Below are positions 24,497 to 36,889 of a DNA stretch of 41,702 bases, one piece after another. The translations under genes and the position numbers were made by a program. The notes under the pieces are model-generated. The model ran no database searches. It was not told where the DNA came from and was given only the letters and a program-made list of their open reading frames with translations. The first letter of the stretch is position 1. The number at the start of each line of letters is the position of its first letter. The stretch is from Emmonsiellopsis sp. PD_33 (lineage: Eukaryota > Ascomycota > Eurotiomycetes > Onygenales > Ajellomycetaceae), in the NCBI GenBank assembly GCA_032988165.1, contig JANTQF010000315.1:1-41702 (forward strand). The letters run 5' to 3'.

Positions 24497-26331
24497 CTAT
24501 CCTATTTCCTCATCCATCAATACAGGAACAGGCGATTCATCACCATCATCCTTATACGGCCACGTCCTCCACGCAACCTCCCGCTCATGCTCCTCAGCCT
24601 GCCTGACCATCTCCCTCCTAAACCGCGAATTCATCTCCCTCGCAAACTCAAAATTCTCCGGCTCCGTGCCCCCCTCAAAGTCAATCCCCATCGCCTCCCT
24701 CGCCGCCGAAAGCAAATCAGCAGACTCATTCCACTCCGCCGCATCATCCAGTGCCTGCCGTTGTTCCTCCGCCGTGAAGGATATCGGGCATGGATCCTCT
24801 GGAGAAGATGAGATATCCTTCCACGCCCGCGAAACGGCAACGAGCGATGCCTTGAGGTTGATGAAATCCGCGTCCCATGGGAACCCGGCCTGCGAGATTA
24901 GGTATTGGAGCAATCCTAGGTTGGGATGCTGAAGGGCCTTGAAGTGGAGGTCGTTCTCTTGTCCTGTAAATGCCGCGTAGCACAAATTTGTCTGCTCGAG
25001 ACGGTATTTAGTCCATGCTTTCTGCTTATCGACGGGACTGAGGTTCTCGAAGTCGTCTGGTAGTTTGGGTTGTTCCAGTGTCTGTGGGCGTGTTAGGTCA
25101 TGCTCGCAGAATGCAGGATAGCCTGCCTGCAGGAATATGGGAAGGATAGCAGCGTCTTGCCAGTCGATGATTGCGAGGATTTTGGTGGAGTTCGGTGCAA
25201 GGAAAATATTTGGCAGGCTGAGGTCGGGATGTCGAAGTATGGGGATGGAGAGATCAGGGTCTTTAGGGGCTAAATAGGGGCCGATGGAGAGATATTTGGA
25301 GAGTAGGGAATGGTGTTCGTGAGGGTCGATGGGCTCGTCTGTGTGAAGTAACCAGGTGCGCCGGGGTTGTGGTTTTGCAAACTTCTTGAGCCATGCGGAT
25401 TCTCTCTGGGCAGGTGCAGTGATCGTATCTTCAGGCTTGGTCCCTATTCAGAAGTAAGAATGTCGAATGGGAGGAAGAAATGGAAACGGATAATGGGATG
25501 TTCTTACAGGGACCCCGATCCAGGGACATATCCTTGCGTTCACCAAACCAGAATTGGCGTTTGGCTATAGGTCCAATACAGAATTGGTCTGATCCAGGAA
25601 TCCTTATATGCGAGATTCCAGCAACATCCCGCGTGTGGTACAGGCTTCCATAAGCCGGGAACTTGTACGAGAACAACTTCGTTTCAATGTGGATAATCTG
25701 CTTCAGGACATCTTTCATCTCCGCGGTAGAAAGTCCCGGCCATCGCTGGGAAAGGCTATCTCCACAAAGGCGCTCCATAATAATGTACTCTGCCTCAACA
25801 GGATTGTCCGCCGTGGCGGAGTGGGTGAGGACTCGAGGAACGGGGATTTCCAAAACACTGCGGAGAAAATCCATGGTTGCAACTTCGCTGGCAGTTGAAT
25901 AATAGGAGGGCCCGGCAATAGGCGGAGGAATGCGAGCAATCACTTCATACCCATCATCCATGGTGAGGAGGAAGATTTTATTGAAGCCACCCTCTGCCAA
26001 CTTGGTGATGCCAACACAGCGCTGTTTGTTGGTTGCCCTTGCGGCTGTGCGCATGAGCTCTTGAACATTGAACTTGACATATCGCTCCCTAAGTTGGGAG
26101 CTCTCATTTATACTGTTTTTCGGTCAGCTTCCTCTTTATTATAACCGAGGATGGGCCGCCTTACATCCACCGTCTGGAAGTATGTCGGAAAAGGGATTCG
26201 TTGAAGTCAGAGTCGCTAGGGGGTGCCGGTGGAGATTGGGAGAGGAGCCGCACCTGGCAATTCAAGAAAGAGAAACTGGCTGGTTGGAATAGACGTATGA
26301 GCTTTGTCTTATTAAAGCACATTATTATCAT
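24497..26331 (-). CDS. aim9: AIM9-like mitochondrial protein, APH/phosphotransferase fold
   Basis: Member of the APH (aminoglycoside phosphotransferase-like) kinase fold, of the group that includes yeast Aim9 (altered inheritance of mitochondria 9). Exons, in transcript order: 26331-26165, 26112-25508, 25443-24497; 572 residues. The first 30 residues (basic and hydrophobic, no acidic residue) look like a mitochondrial presequence. Domain marks: FRHTSRRW, EGGFNKIFLL nucleotide loop, EVIARIP with the likely Lys replaced by Arg, EYIIMERLCG hinge, catalytic HPDLSLPN (Asp331, Asn336) and metal-binding IIDWQD (Asp351). Long charged C-terminal tail. The role in mitochondrial inheritance is known only from yeast phenotype and the substrate is unknown. 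An ATG at 26322 is an alternative start. Confidence 0.84.
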
Positions 26332-26884
26332 AGAATTTGAAATACTGGGCCGATGTTGCTGCTCCGGCGATGGAAAACATACAGTGACGGAATCGTGGAG
26401 TCTGAAATTGAAATCCCTAATTGCCACAATTGCCACCCCATCAAAATAAACTACCGCTATGTATCAGGGGTGTAATTTATGTATTTAGAGCTAAATACCT
26501 AGAGAGTGCTATCTAAAATTGAATTGAGAGGGCTTCGAACTAAGTGGAAAGGGGAAGTATGTATGTGGTATTTACAACTTATAGTTACTGTCTTTCTGCG
26601 GCCTTATGGAGGACAAACTGGAAAGGGAGCTGGGTCAGTTAACATTTTAAAAGCTAGAAATGAGTACTATGGCAAAAGCGAGGCCCGCCCATGCTCCTAT
26701 CTTCCCAGAGACCAACGGGGTATCCAAAAACACACAGCTAGTGCCATAAAGTAGGAAAAATATAGGAGAAAATATACAAGGAAAGGAACGTTAAAAAAGA
26801 AAAGGGAGATGCGATAACTCCGCCGAAACCCTCTTACCCCTTTCATAGTGTCCTTCGCACCCCGAAGCCATCCCGCCCGAGCAT
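26332..26884. other. Upstream region of the AIM9-like gene
   Basis: AT-rich, with no recognisable coding sequence. The AIM9 frame stays open upstream to 26436 but has no ATG there. The 3' flank of the next minus-strand gene is also here, with an A-rich stretch at 26755-26800. Confidence 0.4.
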
Positions 26885-28300
26885 TCACCTCGCCTCAGCA
26901 GCCTCCCTGCCCAGCTTCTTCCAATATCTGACACCAGCATTCAACGCCACCCGCGGCCGCTGATATCCGACCTCCACAACCGGTCTGGTAGTATTCTGGT
27001 TGTATGAGGGAGGCGGTGGTTGATTAGGCTGTAGACGACTGGGCATTTCGCCGAGTTTCGTGCTAGCGGATGAGATAGACATCGCGGACGCACCCCTTGC
27101 CCTCCCACGTGTTGGGATTTGTAAATTTTGCGAAAGCGGGACGAGGGGGGAAAGTGGCATATCCTCTTGTTGTTGCTTTTGCAGTCTAGCAGCTATGGTG
27201 TGCGTTCTTCGATCGTCGTTTGCAAACTGCGTAGGTATCGATGGAGAGGCATACGTCGGGGCGTATTGTCTGGTATTATATTGTCTGACATCGAGTTGGC
27301 CGTTGGGGAATCCGGGAGTCTGCAGATGGGCAAACGCAGGATGACCCTGGTTATGCTCCAAGTCGCATTGCTTCGCCATATTTGTCTGCTTCTTTGGAGG
27401 CCGGGGTGGTGGTTGGTGGGTCGTAACGGCTGTTGTCGCTAAGGATATAGACGACCCCTTTTTCGATGATCGAACCCACATGCCCCGAACGGCCTGATCG
27501 ATAAAATCGGGCTTTGCTATAGGGTCCTTTTGAACTTCCCAGCTTGTCGCCGCCTTCACGATTGGTTGTTTATTTCCATATTCGGAATTCTTTCTCGTCT
27601 GACTTGAGGCTCGAGGTCTCCCGTGATCGGTCTTCGTCCTTTGTTGCGACGCTGATCTAGTCCGTCGTGGAACTTTTTGGTCTGTAGGCATCACCATCGT
27701 GTTAGGCAGTGGGGTGGATGCATTCAGTAAGCGCTGTCGAAGCTCATCGAGGGCTGTTATGGCCTCTGCCGCTGCGGAATCGGAGAGCGTAAGTAGCGAT
27801 CGACGGCCAACAGCTCCTGCGGTAGTATAGCCCGTGCCATCGTTCGATAGGCAGGTTGAGATAAGCTTCATTAAACCAGCGTTCAGGACCAGAAGTGTGT
27901 GCGCAAGTGATCCCTGGGCAAGCTCTGGAATATGCTTCAGCATTGGAGAACAATGTCAATAGTATACAAAGGGGAATCACATACCGTCTCCCTTCTTGAA
28001 TTGATCACCTAATCGGCGCACGCTTCGTTCATATTCTCCCTTAATCTCCGTAGGACCTCGTTCTAGGGAAGCTTGTATTCGTTGGTCATCGATGTCGTCA
28101 ACTCGAATGGTAACCGCATTGACATCGGGGTCTCTTCGTTTTTTCTTTCGAGGGCTATGGGGTTTTCGGTCTCTTTTCGATTTCTCCGATGGCCGCCTCT
28201 TCACTTGTTGTGTCTTCTGCATATTCCTGAAGAGATCCCGGCCGTTCCCAAAGGCGGAGAGGATGGAAGTGACAATCGTAGATATATCGGGGTTCGTCAT
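26885..28300 (-). CDS. Conserved fungal protein of unknown function
   Basis: Exons, in transcript order: 28300-27985 and 27924-26885; 451 residues. The N-terminus (STIVTSILSAFGNGRDLF), a basic linker with a nuclear-localisation look (RRPSEKSKRDRKPHSPRKKK), and a helical stretch (LAHTLLVLNAGLMKLISTCL, then EAITALDELRQRLL) seem structured. The remainder is Pro/Gln/Ser/Thr-rich and probably disordered (PPPRPPKKQ, QPPPPSYNQN), ending in a short conserved-looking basic tail GVRYWKKLGREAAEAR. The intron is GTATGT...CCAG and keeps the frame (G|AG). I recall similar uncharacterised proteins in other Eurotiales but know no function. Confidence 0.75.
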
Positions 28301-30338
28301 TTTGAAAGCAATTTTTCTCTAAGCTGAAATTATACTTTCAAGGTAAACAGACATATATTAAGGGTATTTCAGGAGATAGAAGAGTTGTCCAAGTATAAAT
28401 CCAAATAGTAAAGAGATGCCATCAGCAGACCCCGAGCATCATGCAGTTTCGAAACAGCATCATCGTGAACAAACAAGGCGGGGAATTGACAAGAACCCTT
28501 CAAACCCGAAGTCGGCCGGCTCATCCATTTGAACAAGGCTACAAATCCAAGCCACCCACAGCCGACCACGGGCGTGGTGCTTGGATTCTCCAAAGGTATC
28601 TTCCTCACATCGCAACAGATGAGAGCTCAGCGTCAAGCCTGGCACTTGGCTAGTTAACATCCATGCATAGCAAGTGTGTCGAGGATGCAGGCCGTATCCA
28701 GTCAGATCTTCCAGCCGGGGATTTTGGGCAAACGGCCCCCGCTCGAACCAGCGCCACGTTCTGGTGTCTGTCAGCCAGTCACAAACTGTGAAGCCGGTTT
28801 GGCAGCGGAATCAGGGCAGCCAAACACTGTTCAAGCCGCCTTGTCGTGCGCGGACGGGGTGCGGGTTTGATGACAGCAGTCGGCCTATTAGTTATTCAGC
28901 AGCGGGAGATTACACGGAGAGTGTGGGGGAATGCACAGTTCTTGACTCCGTTTTCTGCCTTAAACGGCCAGGTTCTCCAATAAGCAGTTTTTGAATATGC
29001 TGCCTTTTTGTCCTTTGCGCCCTGGAACTTTGCGGCCTCGAATCAGAGCTGGTGAAGTGAAACCGCTACAGCCGGGCGTAGATATACGCATGACAATATG
29101 TAAGCGAAAAGGATATTTAACTACCGGATAACGACATATGAAGGCTTTTTGCATACCCCATAAACTAGACCGCCATGAACTGCCTATCACAGGTATCTTG
29201 AACTTACTATTCCTCTCTGACCTTGAGGTGTCCTAAAATCCCGTACTGACGCGGCCATTACGAGAATGATAATGTTCAGGAACCACGCTGAGGTTTCAAA
29301 TATCCTCATCCCAACATGCGCATCCCAAGTGATGTAATGAAGCATTCATGCGCCTCTAAGAGCAGGGATAAACAGCTGGGAACCGTTGGGTGTCAAACGT
29401 TGCAAGAAACAACCTCTGCTGGCTTCACTGCCAGAACATAAAGCATCTGCTCCCTCGGAATGTCTATGATAGGAAATATGAGTTGGTCATGTTCTCTTCT
29501 CCAACTGGCTTCCTGCATTGGACATTTATCAGGCTATCAGGCATCTTCTCTGGGGCACCCATCCCCCGTCCTACAAAGCCACGAGAAACTTCAATCATGT
29601 TCACTAGGCAAATGGAGCACGCAATCAGCATCTAGGAGGATGAAAAAGGAGGCAACCTTATCTAGTCACCTAGTAGTTACTAGTTATTACAAGCAAGGTA
29701 AATACATAGTAAAGAGTTAACCTTGTTATTATCTAGTAGGGTGAAAGCAATGAGCTTTATTCTTATTACTAGTAACTGAATAGGGGGGGCTTTACATCGG
29801 AGTGGGGGATTTATATAAAAGATTTGATTGATAAAGTAGTCTAATCAAATTATTCCTTTATAGTTATAGTTAAACCAAGTTATGAAAAAAGACTTCTCAA
29901 TTATTTCATTCTTCCGATGACTATAACCCCCCCCCCCCTTCCCTAGATCCCTCCCTGTTTACCCCTTTCCCTGCTCATAAAACCAAAAACACCCTTCCCT
30001 CCCTTTCCACCCCCCTTCCCCCTTTCTATTTACAGCCCTGTAGCCTGGTTACTTGTTTAATACCCATCTAGCTATAAATATGAATCTATATCCCAGCTAA
30101 CAAACCTCAAAACTACACATAGTTCCCTAATATACTTAATCAAACCAGACCACACCAAACCAGAAAGTCAAAAAGAAGAAAGAAAAAAAACACTCCAACA
30201 AAAAACATATACATAGATATATACCTCTCCTATCCTACATACACTCAACCCAATCTCACTCATCCTCAAAAAAAAAAAAAAAAAAGCCCCTATTTACAAA
30301 GAACCATAATAATAATACCACCAACGGCACGTCCCCCT
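28301..30338. other. 2-kb gene-poor region with inverted repeats and pyrimidine tracts
   Basis: No gene is supported. 28660-28990 is GC-richer and open on the plus strand, but matches nothing I know. 29660-29790 contains several inverted copies of a tagtta/taacta sequence around AT-rich DNA, like a small decayed inverted-repeat element. From 29927 there is a run of 12 C and about 100 bases of pyrimidine-rich sequence. A run of about 17 A is at 30269-30285, in the 3' flank of the next minus-strand gene. Confidence 0.4.
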
Positions 30339-32569
30339 TCAACCCCCAACAACAACCCTCAACTCCCCATCCATCCAATCCACCGTTGAAACCGTCAACA
30401 ACGCCACCGCCCACTCCGCCTGCGTCCGCACCTCCACCAGCCCATCTTCCAACCACACCTTGACTGGTAACGCCGGGTCGGCGATCGCGTCAAACCCCAT
30501 ACTACCCAACCCATCACCCCCGCCATTGCCCATGAGTTGCTGCTGTGCATGTCTCTCGCGGAACTGATCGTGGTGGACGCGGACTTTATGGAGTAGGCAG
30601 GGGAGGTTTGGGATTTGGTCGGCGGAGATGTCGAGGCGGGGGATGAGGCGTTTGGAGGGGTTGGAGGGGTTGATGGTGTTTATGTGGACTGTTATTTGGT
30701 GCGGGGGGATTTGAGGGGTGGTGGTGGAGGTGGCGGGGGGGTGTTTTGAAACGGGGGCGGTGGTTGTAGTTGTGGTTGCTGGAGGAGGGGAGGGGAAGGG
30801 TTGCTGTTGTTGTTGTTGTTGTTGGAGTGGGCAACTTTGGGGGGGTTGCGAGTGTGGTTCTTGATGCTGATGCTGAGCAAGCAGGTTTTCGCGGAGGATA
30901 TGCGTCACATCCTTCGTTATCCCCGTAGCACTAGAACAAGTTCAAACATTAGGAAAGCCTCCCCTCACTATATGAAAAAGGAATCAACTCACAAATAATT
31001 CCTCGCTGCCAGCTCCTCCCCGCCCATTGCCTGCCCATGCCCTCCCCCACCAACCCTCCACCCCGCTCCCGCGATCCCCTCAGAACTAACAATCCGATTA
31101 ATCTCCCTGCTCTCGCACGACTCATCGCACGTTGTCACATCCCCATGATGCATAATCTGATAATGGGAATCGACCGCCGCCACCAAACCCCACCACTGCG
31201 GCTGCTGTAGGCCAGAAATCGACCCAAGATTATCCAGGCGGTATTCGGTATTATACGTATCATATGAGCGCGCGATAGAGTCCCAGTCAGTTGGGTAGCC
31301 CTCCATGAGAAGGTCCATGAGGTTTAGGTCGATGTCGCTTTGCGGGGGGTGTGGGTGGGTAGCGAATGCATGGACGGGTTCTGACGGGATATTCCTATCT
31401 CTATCATCCCCCGTCACCGTACTCTGCCTCCTCTTCTGCTCATCCTCTCCACCAGCAGCAGAACCAGCACCGCCCCCCTTCCTCTTCTCAATCGCGTACG
31501 TCCGTTGCCTCTCATTAGTAACCATCCTCCTCAACAACGGCATAACTAGCGAGATAATTTTCTGCTCATCCCTTGGCCACAGATAATGCCTGATAATACC
31601 ATCATTAGCAACCCCCTCCGCAAAAAACCTATCGCCATTCCCCTCCCCATCCAAAAAATCTCTCACGCAATTCCACAGCCGTAGCTTAACCATCTCTGTA
31701 TCCCCCTTTCCCCTCTGCCCCACGCAATCGCGGCGCTCAGGATGCGCGTCGTCAAGCATATACGCCTTTGCTGCCGCTTGCAGGTGCAGGAAATTCTCCG
31801 GTGAAAGCTCTAGTGATGAGTACATCTTTGACATGGGCGGGCGGGTGTATTTCTTGCTAGTCGCAGAAGGTTGGCGGAATAACGCTGCCGCGGAATGCAC
31901 GCCCGCGGCGCGCGCGTTGGAGAGCGCCTGCTGAGGGGGAAGTTCGCGGATATCTAGGCCGCTGCCATCACCGTCTGTAATTCCCGCGTCCCCATTCTCA
32001 TCTTGTCCATCATTCCCACCATAATGGCCCGCGGCCCCAGTAATGGCTGGATCAACATTCGAATCCGTTCCTGCGCGCTTTCTTTTCCTCGTCGCCATAC
32101 CCTGTTGACTACCACCACTCCCCCTCCCCGCCATCCCCATAGCACCCTGGGCATTCGAATGCCTCATCTGCCTGCCCCCCGCACTGCCGTCAGGTATCCC
32201 GAAATGTACACCACCATCTCCAAACCCATCATCAAGATGCACGCTCACCCCGCCCCCCGCCGCAGCCGCATAACTATCCAAATGGCTCTGCAGCGCGCGC
32301 CCGTGGCTGGCAGAAATCATCCCGTCCTCATCGCTCTGTGGCCAGCCGACCCCGACACCAACATCCTGGCCTGCGGCGGCGGTGGCGGCTTCGACAAGGC
32401 CGGCGAGATGGTTGTCCGCTGCGTAGTTGGCGGCCGTGGTGGCGGCGACGGCGAGGTTGTGGGTGTTGGTGTTTGCGGAGGAGGGAGTGGGGGTGGTTGT
32501 GGAGGGCTGGTTGGTGTGGTTGTGGGAGAAGTCAGGAGGTTGCTGTTGGTTTTGAGAGGTTGAGGACAT
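30339..32569 (-). CDS. Conserved fungal protein, low-complexity ends, unknown function
   Basis: Exons, in transcript order: 32569-30993 and 30930-30339; 722 residues. The first ~200 residues are Gln/Ser/Thr/Ala/Gly-rich and disordered, with a basic RKRKRA patch. The middle, about 240-480, is the well-structured part: YSSLELSPENFLHLQAAAKA, HPERRDCVGQRGKGDTEMVK, LRLWNCVRDFL, WPRDEQKIISLVMPLLRRMV. The end of exon 1 (QWWGLVAAVDSHYQIMHHGD) and the start of exon 2 (VTHILRENLLAQH) are also conserved in look. Exon 2 has an eight-Gln run coded by CAA/CAG repeats and a Pro/Thr-rich stretch. The middle part seems strongly conserved across filamentous ascomycetes as I recall. A nuclear regulatory role would fit, but no known DNA-binding domain is visible. 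Confidence 0.78.
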
Positions 32570-33423
32570 TTGGATGGTTGTTTATAAGGGGCGTGTGGTA
32601 GGTTTCGTAGCTGGTTTATTCAGAGCTTGGATTAACTGCACAAAACAGATATTAGTTAAATATTCTATTCCCCGAAGTTTGCAAACACATTTTCAACCCC
32701 CCCAATGTGCAGTAACATGAAATATCACCCAGCGCATTGCAGCGCATGATATGCCATAGCTACATATATCCATCACACATGAAGCACCCCTCCAAGCTCC
32801 AAATGGGCCCACATACTGGAGCCAAAAAACACTCACTACAAAGGAACAAAACTCACCTCGATCTCATACAGCTTCCCCAAAGCTCCCTTTCCCTTGGAAG
32901 AGTTGGAATCAGAGTCCAGCGCAATCGCTAATTTGTACGCAAGACTGAAGCTATACTTCCTCTGCAGCCCGCGCAAGCCGGCAGATTAATCCGCACCAAT
33001 TCAATTTCAACCGCTCTCTCGTCTCTTCTTCACAACTCAGGCTCTCGCCAAATGCGAACAAGGGCCCGGAATTAGAACCCAACCGGCGCAATATGCAGAG
33101 CGGACAGCAAATAGCTGCGGGATGTTTTCTTGATAGATCGGTGTCGAGACAAACAAGATGAGGTTTGTGGTGTTTGTCGTGTTTGGACGATTTGTGCAGG
33201 ATGGATGCAGCCCGCGCTAGCCGGATGGGGAAACGGGTCAGGTGACGTGGTTAGTCAGCCAGGACAGACACACTATTCCTATTATAGCCTAGCCCTAGAT
33301 TCCTGAATGAAGTTTATATCAACAGTGAGAATCAAAACACAACCTCACCCCTAGATGAATTTCTGGATAAGGGCTTTTCAATGCAATGACTATTCTCTGG
33401 TTCGTCTGTTACAATTTAAGCTC
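32570..33423. other. Upstream region, no gene seen
   Basis: Leader and promoter side of the minus-strand conserved protein. Nothing recognisable is coded here. A plus-strand frame at 32737-32931 has no family features. Confidence 0.4.
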
Positions 33424-34329
33424 CTACTCAAGAGCCGTTGTGAACTCCTCGTAAGTAGGAGCCAGGTTGCGAAAGAGTGCCGCCACCTTCGAATTGTCTC
33501 CAACCACCAGGGGATGCTGTAGAACCAATTAAGCCGTGCTTGTTCACCCATCACTCGCGCTGCACGATCATAACCCACTCCCAAGAGACAGGTCGCTGCA
33601 TCGGCAGCCCGGCGAGCCCCAACCGCAAAGTGAATCAGATGTTCACGAACTTCCGACGGTCAACCAGTTTTGACCATATCCGCGAAGGATTCAGGGGCGG
33701 CGCGATTTCCCACCGTGCCTGTTGGCATGTCTTGCTCACTTCTCATGGACAGCCAGCGGAGCGCTCTCGGAATTGATCTTTGAATGATGTCCTCCTGTGA
33801 GACCTCTTGCGTTCTTCGAAACTGCGACCGCAACGCGAATGAAGATGGCCCGACCATGTATTTGATGGTCTCCGCCTTCTGTGCAACCCAGAAGCCGCGT
33901 AGTGGAAGGAAGGTGAATAGGTATCCTTGAGGGCCGTGGACCTCAACCTACTCATCGTCAACTCGGAGAGCAACCAGGCAGGGATCAGCGCCGATTGTCC
34001 CCTTCATTCCAGGTTGGCATCGCAAATGGCCCATCTCTACGGGCTCAACAAAGGCCGGACCCTTCTTGAGCTCATCTTTGGCTCTCGTCAATGTCGACTG
34101 CCAACCCATGGCCGTGATGGCATGGTCTATCCCCGCAAACGGTGTCCATCCATCCATATGGATCGAATAATGGAAGGACTCCCCAATCAGCTCCATGCCG
34201 AATGGGCTTAAAGTCGCAAATTCGATTACTGCCGTCGATGGAGCATCTTTATCAAGAATCACTGCGAGGGAATTTGTATGGCAATAAGGTCCAGACCCGA
34301 CATAGGAGACATGAGGCGTGTTTAATCAT
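33424..34329 (-). pseudogene. Broken BtrH-N / C39-like cysteine-peptidase-fold gene
   Basis: A single minus-strand coding track of about 300 codons, damaged in at least four places. There is a likely one-base insertion just after the ATG (34329), TAG in frame after LRVDDE (near 33950), TGA after DMVKTG (near 33658), and a one-base deletion after RLNW (near 33520). After the last break the other frame gives VVGDNSKVAALFRNLAPTYE and stops at 33424. The N-terminal PYCHTNSLAVIL matches the Cys-x-Thr-Asn-Ser-Leu signature I know from BtrH N-terminal and related papain-like proteins, found mainly in actinobacteria and some fungi. In those, as I recall, a later ADHYVVVL and HDPQG supply His and Asp. 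Here they read ADPCLVAL and HGPQG, so the catalytic pair is lost as well. A bacterial origin is possible. Confidence 0.6.
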
Positions 34330-35034
34330 GTCGTGATTCTCAATAGGCCAAAGCACAGCAATTCAAGAACAGGGTGATACGGTTGTTGCTTATGGGAAAA
34401 GCACAATATAAACTTCTTGAAACCGAGAACTTGAACGAACTTTTCCCTACTTCACGATTGTGAGAACAACCTGCGCCTGGCAGAATGGAAATAGGAGGTG
34501 CGCTTCAGCAAAAAGGTTTGTCTCATTAAAACAAATGTTATTAGGGAGCAACATCCATTTGCCAGCTCATACTTCTTTGCTGCACCAGCTCCAGAAGAGA
34601 AAACTTGGTATGTTACAACTCGTCGAACATATGCATTGCGTCATATTTTAAACGAGCTGAAAGCGCGGCTTGGCTCTGCCAAACCCTGTACGGAGTACAA
34701 GGATGAGCATTGCCCTTGACTGACCTAAGAAAAACTGTGTGTCAGCTTCTAGGATAGCTGAAATGCAAGAAATCAAATGCTTGGTGAGTGCTGACCGTGC
34801 CTCACACTGTTCCGTTCCTTCCCGCTGGTCCATGCTTCCTAGGATTATCCGCGTATAGTATTTGCTTCAAGTTATCTTGGCTGCAAATCCGCGGCTTAAA
34901 TGCTCTTGCACAACCATTGAAACCTATTTATACTAGGTTACATGTCGTCCTATCTTAGAAGATGGAAGTTTGTCTTGCCTTCTACGGAGGCTGTTCTTCC
35001 ACTCCGTCTACCGACTTAGCTCGCAGCTTAGACG
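34330..35034. promoter_or_regulatory. Divergent upstream region of the P450 gene
   Basis: A TATA-like tatttatac at 34925-34933 lies about 100 nt before the P450 ATG. Between about 34368 and 34720 the plus strand holds two protein-like open stretches in different frames (for example GKAQYKLLETENLNELF and WYVTTRRTYALRHILNELKA). These may be a gene remnant, but I do not recognise them. Confidence 0.35.
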
Positions 35035-36889
35035 ATGTTTCTATTGAGTGTGCCAGAAACATGGCAGGCCGTAGTGCCTCGTCTCGTGGCTGCTTCTGTG
35101 ATTTCATTCCTCCTTGCGTGGCTCGTCCATCTTGTGCGGCCTGCATTTGCCAGCGGGGTGTGGCCCAGGTATGGCGGCTATAGTTGGCCCAAGGGCAAAC
35201 GTGGGCTATGGCAGTACTATTCGTTGGCCTACGAATGCGTCTCCCAGCCGGATAAAGTGTTCAAACCTGCGTACGCAAAGGTAAGAGAGCGACAGGAGCT
35301 CGATCCTGAGTTTCTTCAACCCGGTAGTTTCCGTTGGCTAACCAGGACACGGCCTGGAAACAGCTTTGTAACGCTGCCAACCAGATGGTCTTGATGCCTC
35401 TCCCCCACTCGCCTCAGGGGTTCCTTTTTCTTCTCCCAGTCGAGCTCCTCGACGAGTTTACCCGCCAACCGGACAAAGTGGTCTCGCTCCACGCGTACAC
35501 CCGAGAAGTGATGCACCCGAAGTATACCACATTCGGTGAGAATTTTGTCGACAATAGTATCCACTACCCTGTGGTATATCGAGAACTTGGTCAAAAGCTG
35601 GTCAGTCAGACACACAAGATCAACGACGAAACGGTCTTCGCAATCAAAGACATCCTCACCTCCCAACTCGATAAGAATGGAGAGCTGTCCATTAATATGT
35701 GGGAAACGTCGCTGAAGCTCTTGACCCAGGTCAGCAATAGAGCAGTCATTGGCCTTCCTCTCTGTAGAAACCAGGAGTTCCTGGACGCAAATAGAGTCTA
35801 TTCCGACAATATGTTTTCCGTGGGTCTCATCATTCGCCTGATTCCTAGTTTTCTTCGACCGTAAGTACCGCTGCCCAGCTCAAAAGAAGCTCCCATATAA
35901 AGCAAAAAACCGCTCTTCCAACTCACACATTATTTTCACAGGTTACTAGCCCCGATCGCACAGAGGCCACTCCTAAGGGCTCGGGAGATTGTAGCTAACC
36001 ACGCACTCCCAGTCATCAAAGAACGAATGCGGATCCTCGACGAAGCAGAAAATTCTGGGAAAACGCCAAACCTACCCGTATGTACTTTGTTTGCGAATAG
36101 CAATAGAAATGGTTGTGGTTAAAATGGTATCAATTCTAACTTCGTGGTCCTCTACCCCTACAGAGTGATCTCCTTACCGCAACCATGAAGATTGCTCGCA
36201 ATCACACAGATGCACATTTAGAGTACACACCTCTGAATCTCGTCCACCGAGTCATGGGCTACAACTTTCTCCAGACCTGGACGCAGGCCCTGACTCTCAC
36301 GAACGCCATCTTCGACCTCATTTCCCTACCGCAAGACCTCTTCGAGGAGACCGTCGCCGACATCCGCGCCGAGATCACCGCCGGCCTAGAAAAGTCATCG
36401 GGCGCCTGGACTCACGAGCTCCTCGAGACACTCCAAGTCACCGACGCCTTCCTGCGCGAGAGCATGCGCTGGAACCCGATCGGCGAGGTGGGCATTGAGC
36501 GGACAATCACCGCCAAGTACGGCTTCACATTCTCCAATGGCCTCCATGCGCCTCGCGGCGCTACGCTCGCTGCCCCGAACCGGTCTATTCAGCGAGACCG
36601 CCGGCACTACCCTGGCGGGTTTAACCCTAAGCGGGCACTTCATGACCCAACGCGGCCGCGCGCCACGACGGTCTCGCGCGAGTTTCTCAACTTTGGCCTG
36701 GGCCGGCCGGCGTGTCCGGGACGGTGGTTCGCAGTGGATGTGATGAAGCTTGTTATTGGGCATTTGCTCATGGAGTATGATTTTGAGCGGGTGGATGAGA
36801 GACCGCAGAATGTGCGCAAGCTTACGATATATGAGCCCAGCACTAGGGTGGACATTGTTCTGAGGAAGCGGGTAGAGGGGTTACTTTGA
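35035..36889 (+). CDS. Cytochrome P450 monooxygenase
   Basis: Membrane-bound fungal P450 of the kind found in secondary-metabolism clusters. Exons 35035-35280, 35346-35860, 35942-36077 and 36164-36889 join to 540 residues. An N-terminal membrane anchor covers about residues 12-35 (VAASVISFLLAWLVHLV). The I-helix reads NFLQTWTQALTLTNAIFDL and lacks the classic AGxDT, as in several fungal families with HTT-type I-helices. The K-helix ExxR is FLRESMRW (Glu about 398). The heme-binding loop is FGLGRPACPGRWFA with Cys about 483 as axial ligand. All introns are GT-AG and the frame is kept throughout, so it appears intact, unlike both neighbours. Substrate is unknown. The ATG at 35035 gives the membrane anchor directly. 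Confidence 0.88.
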
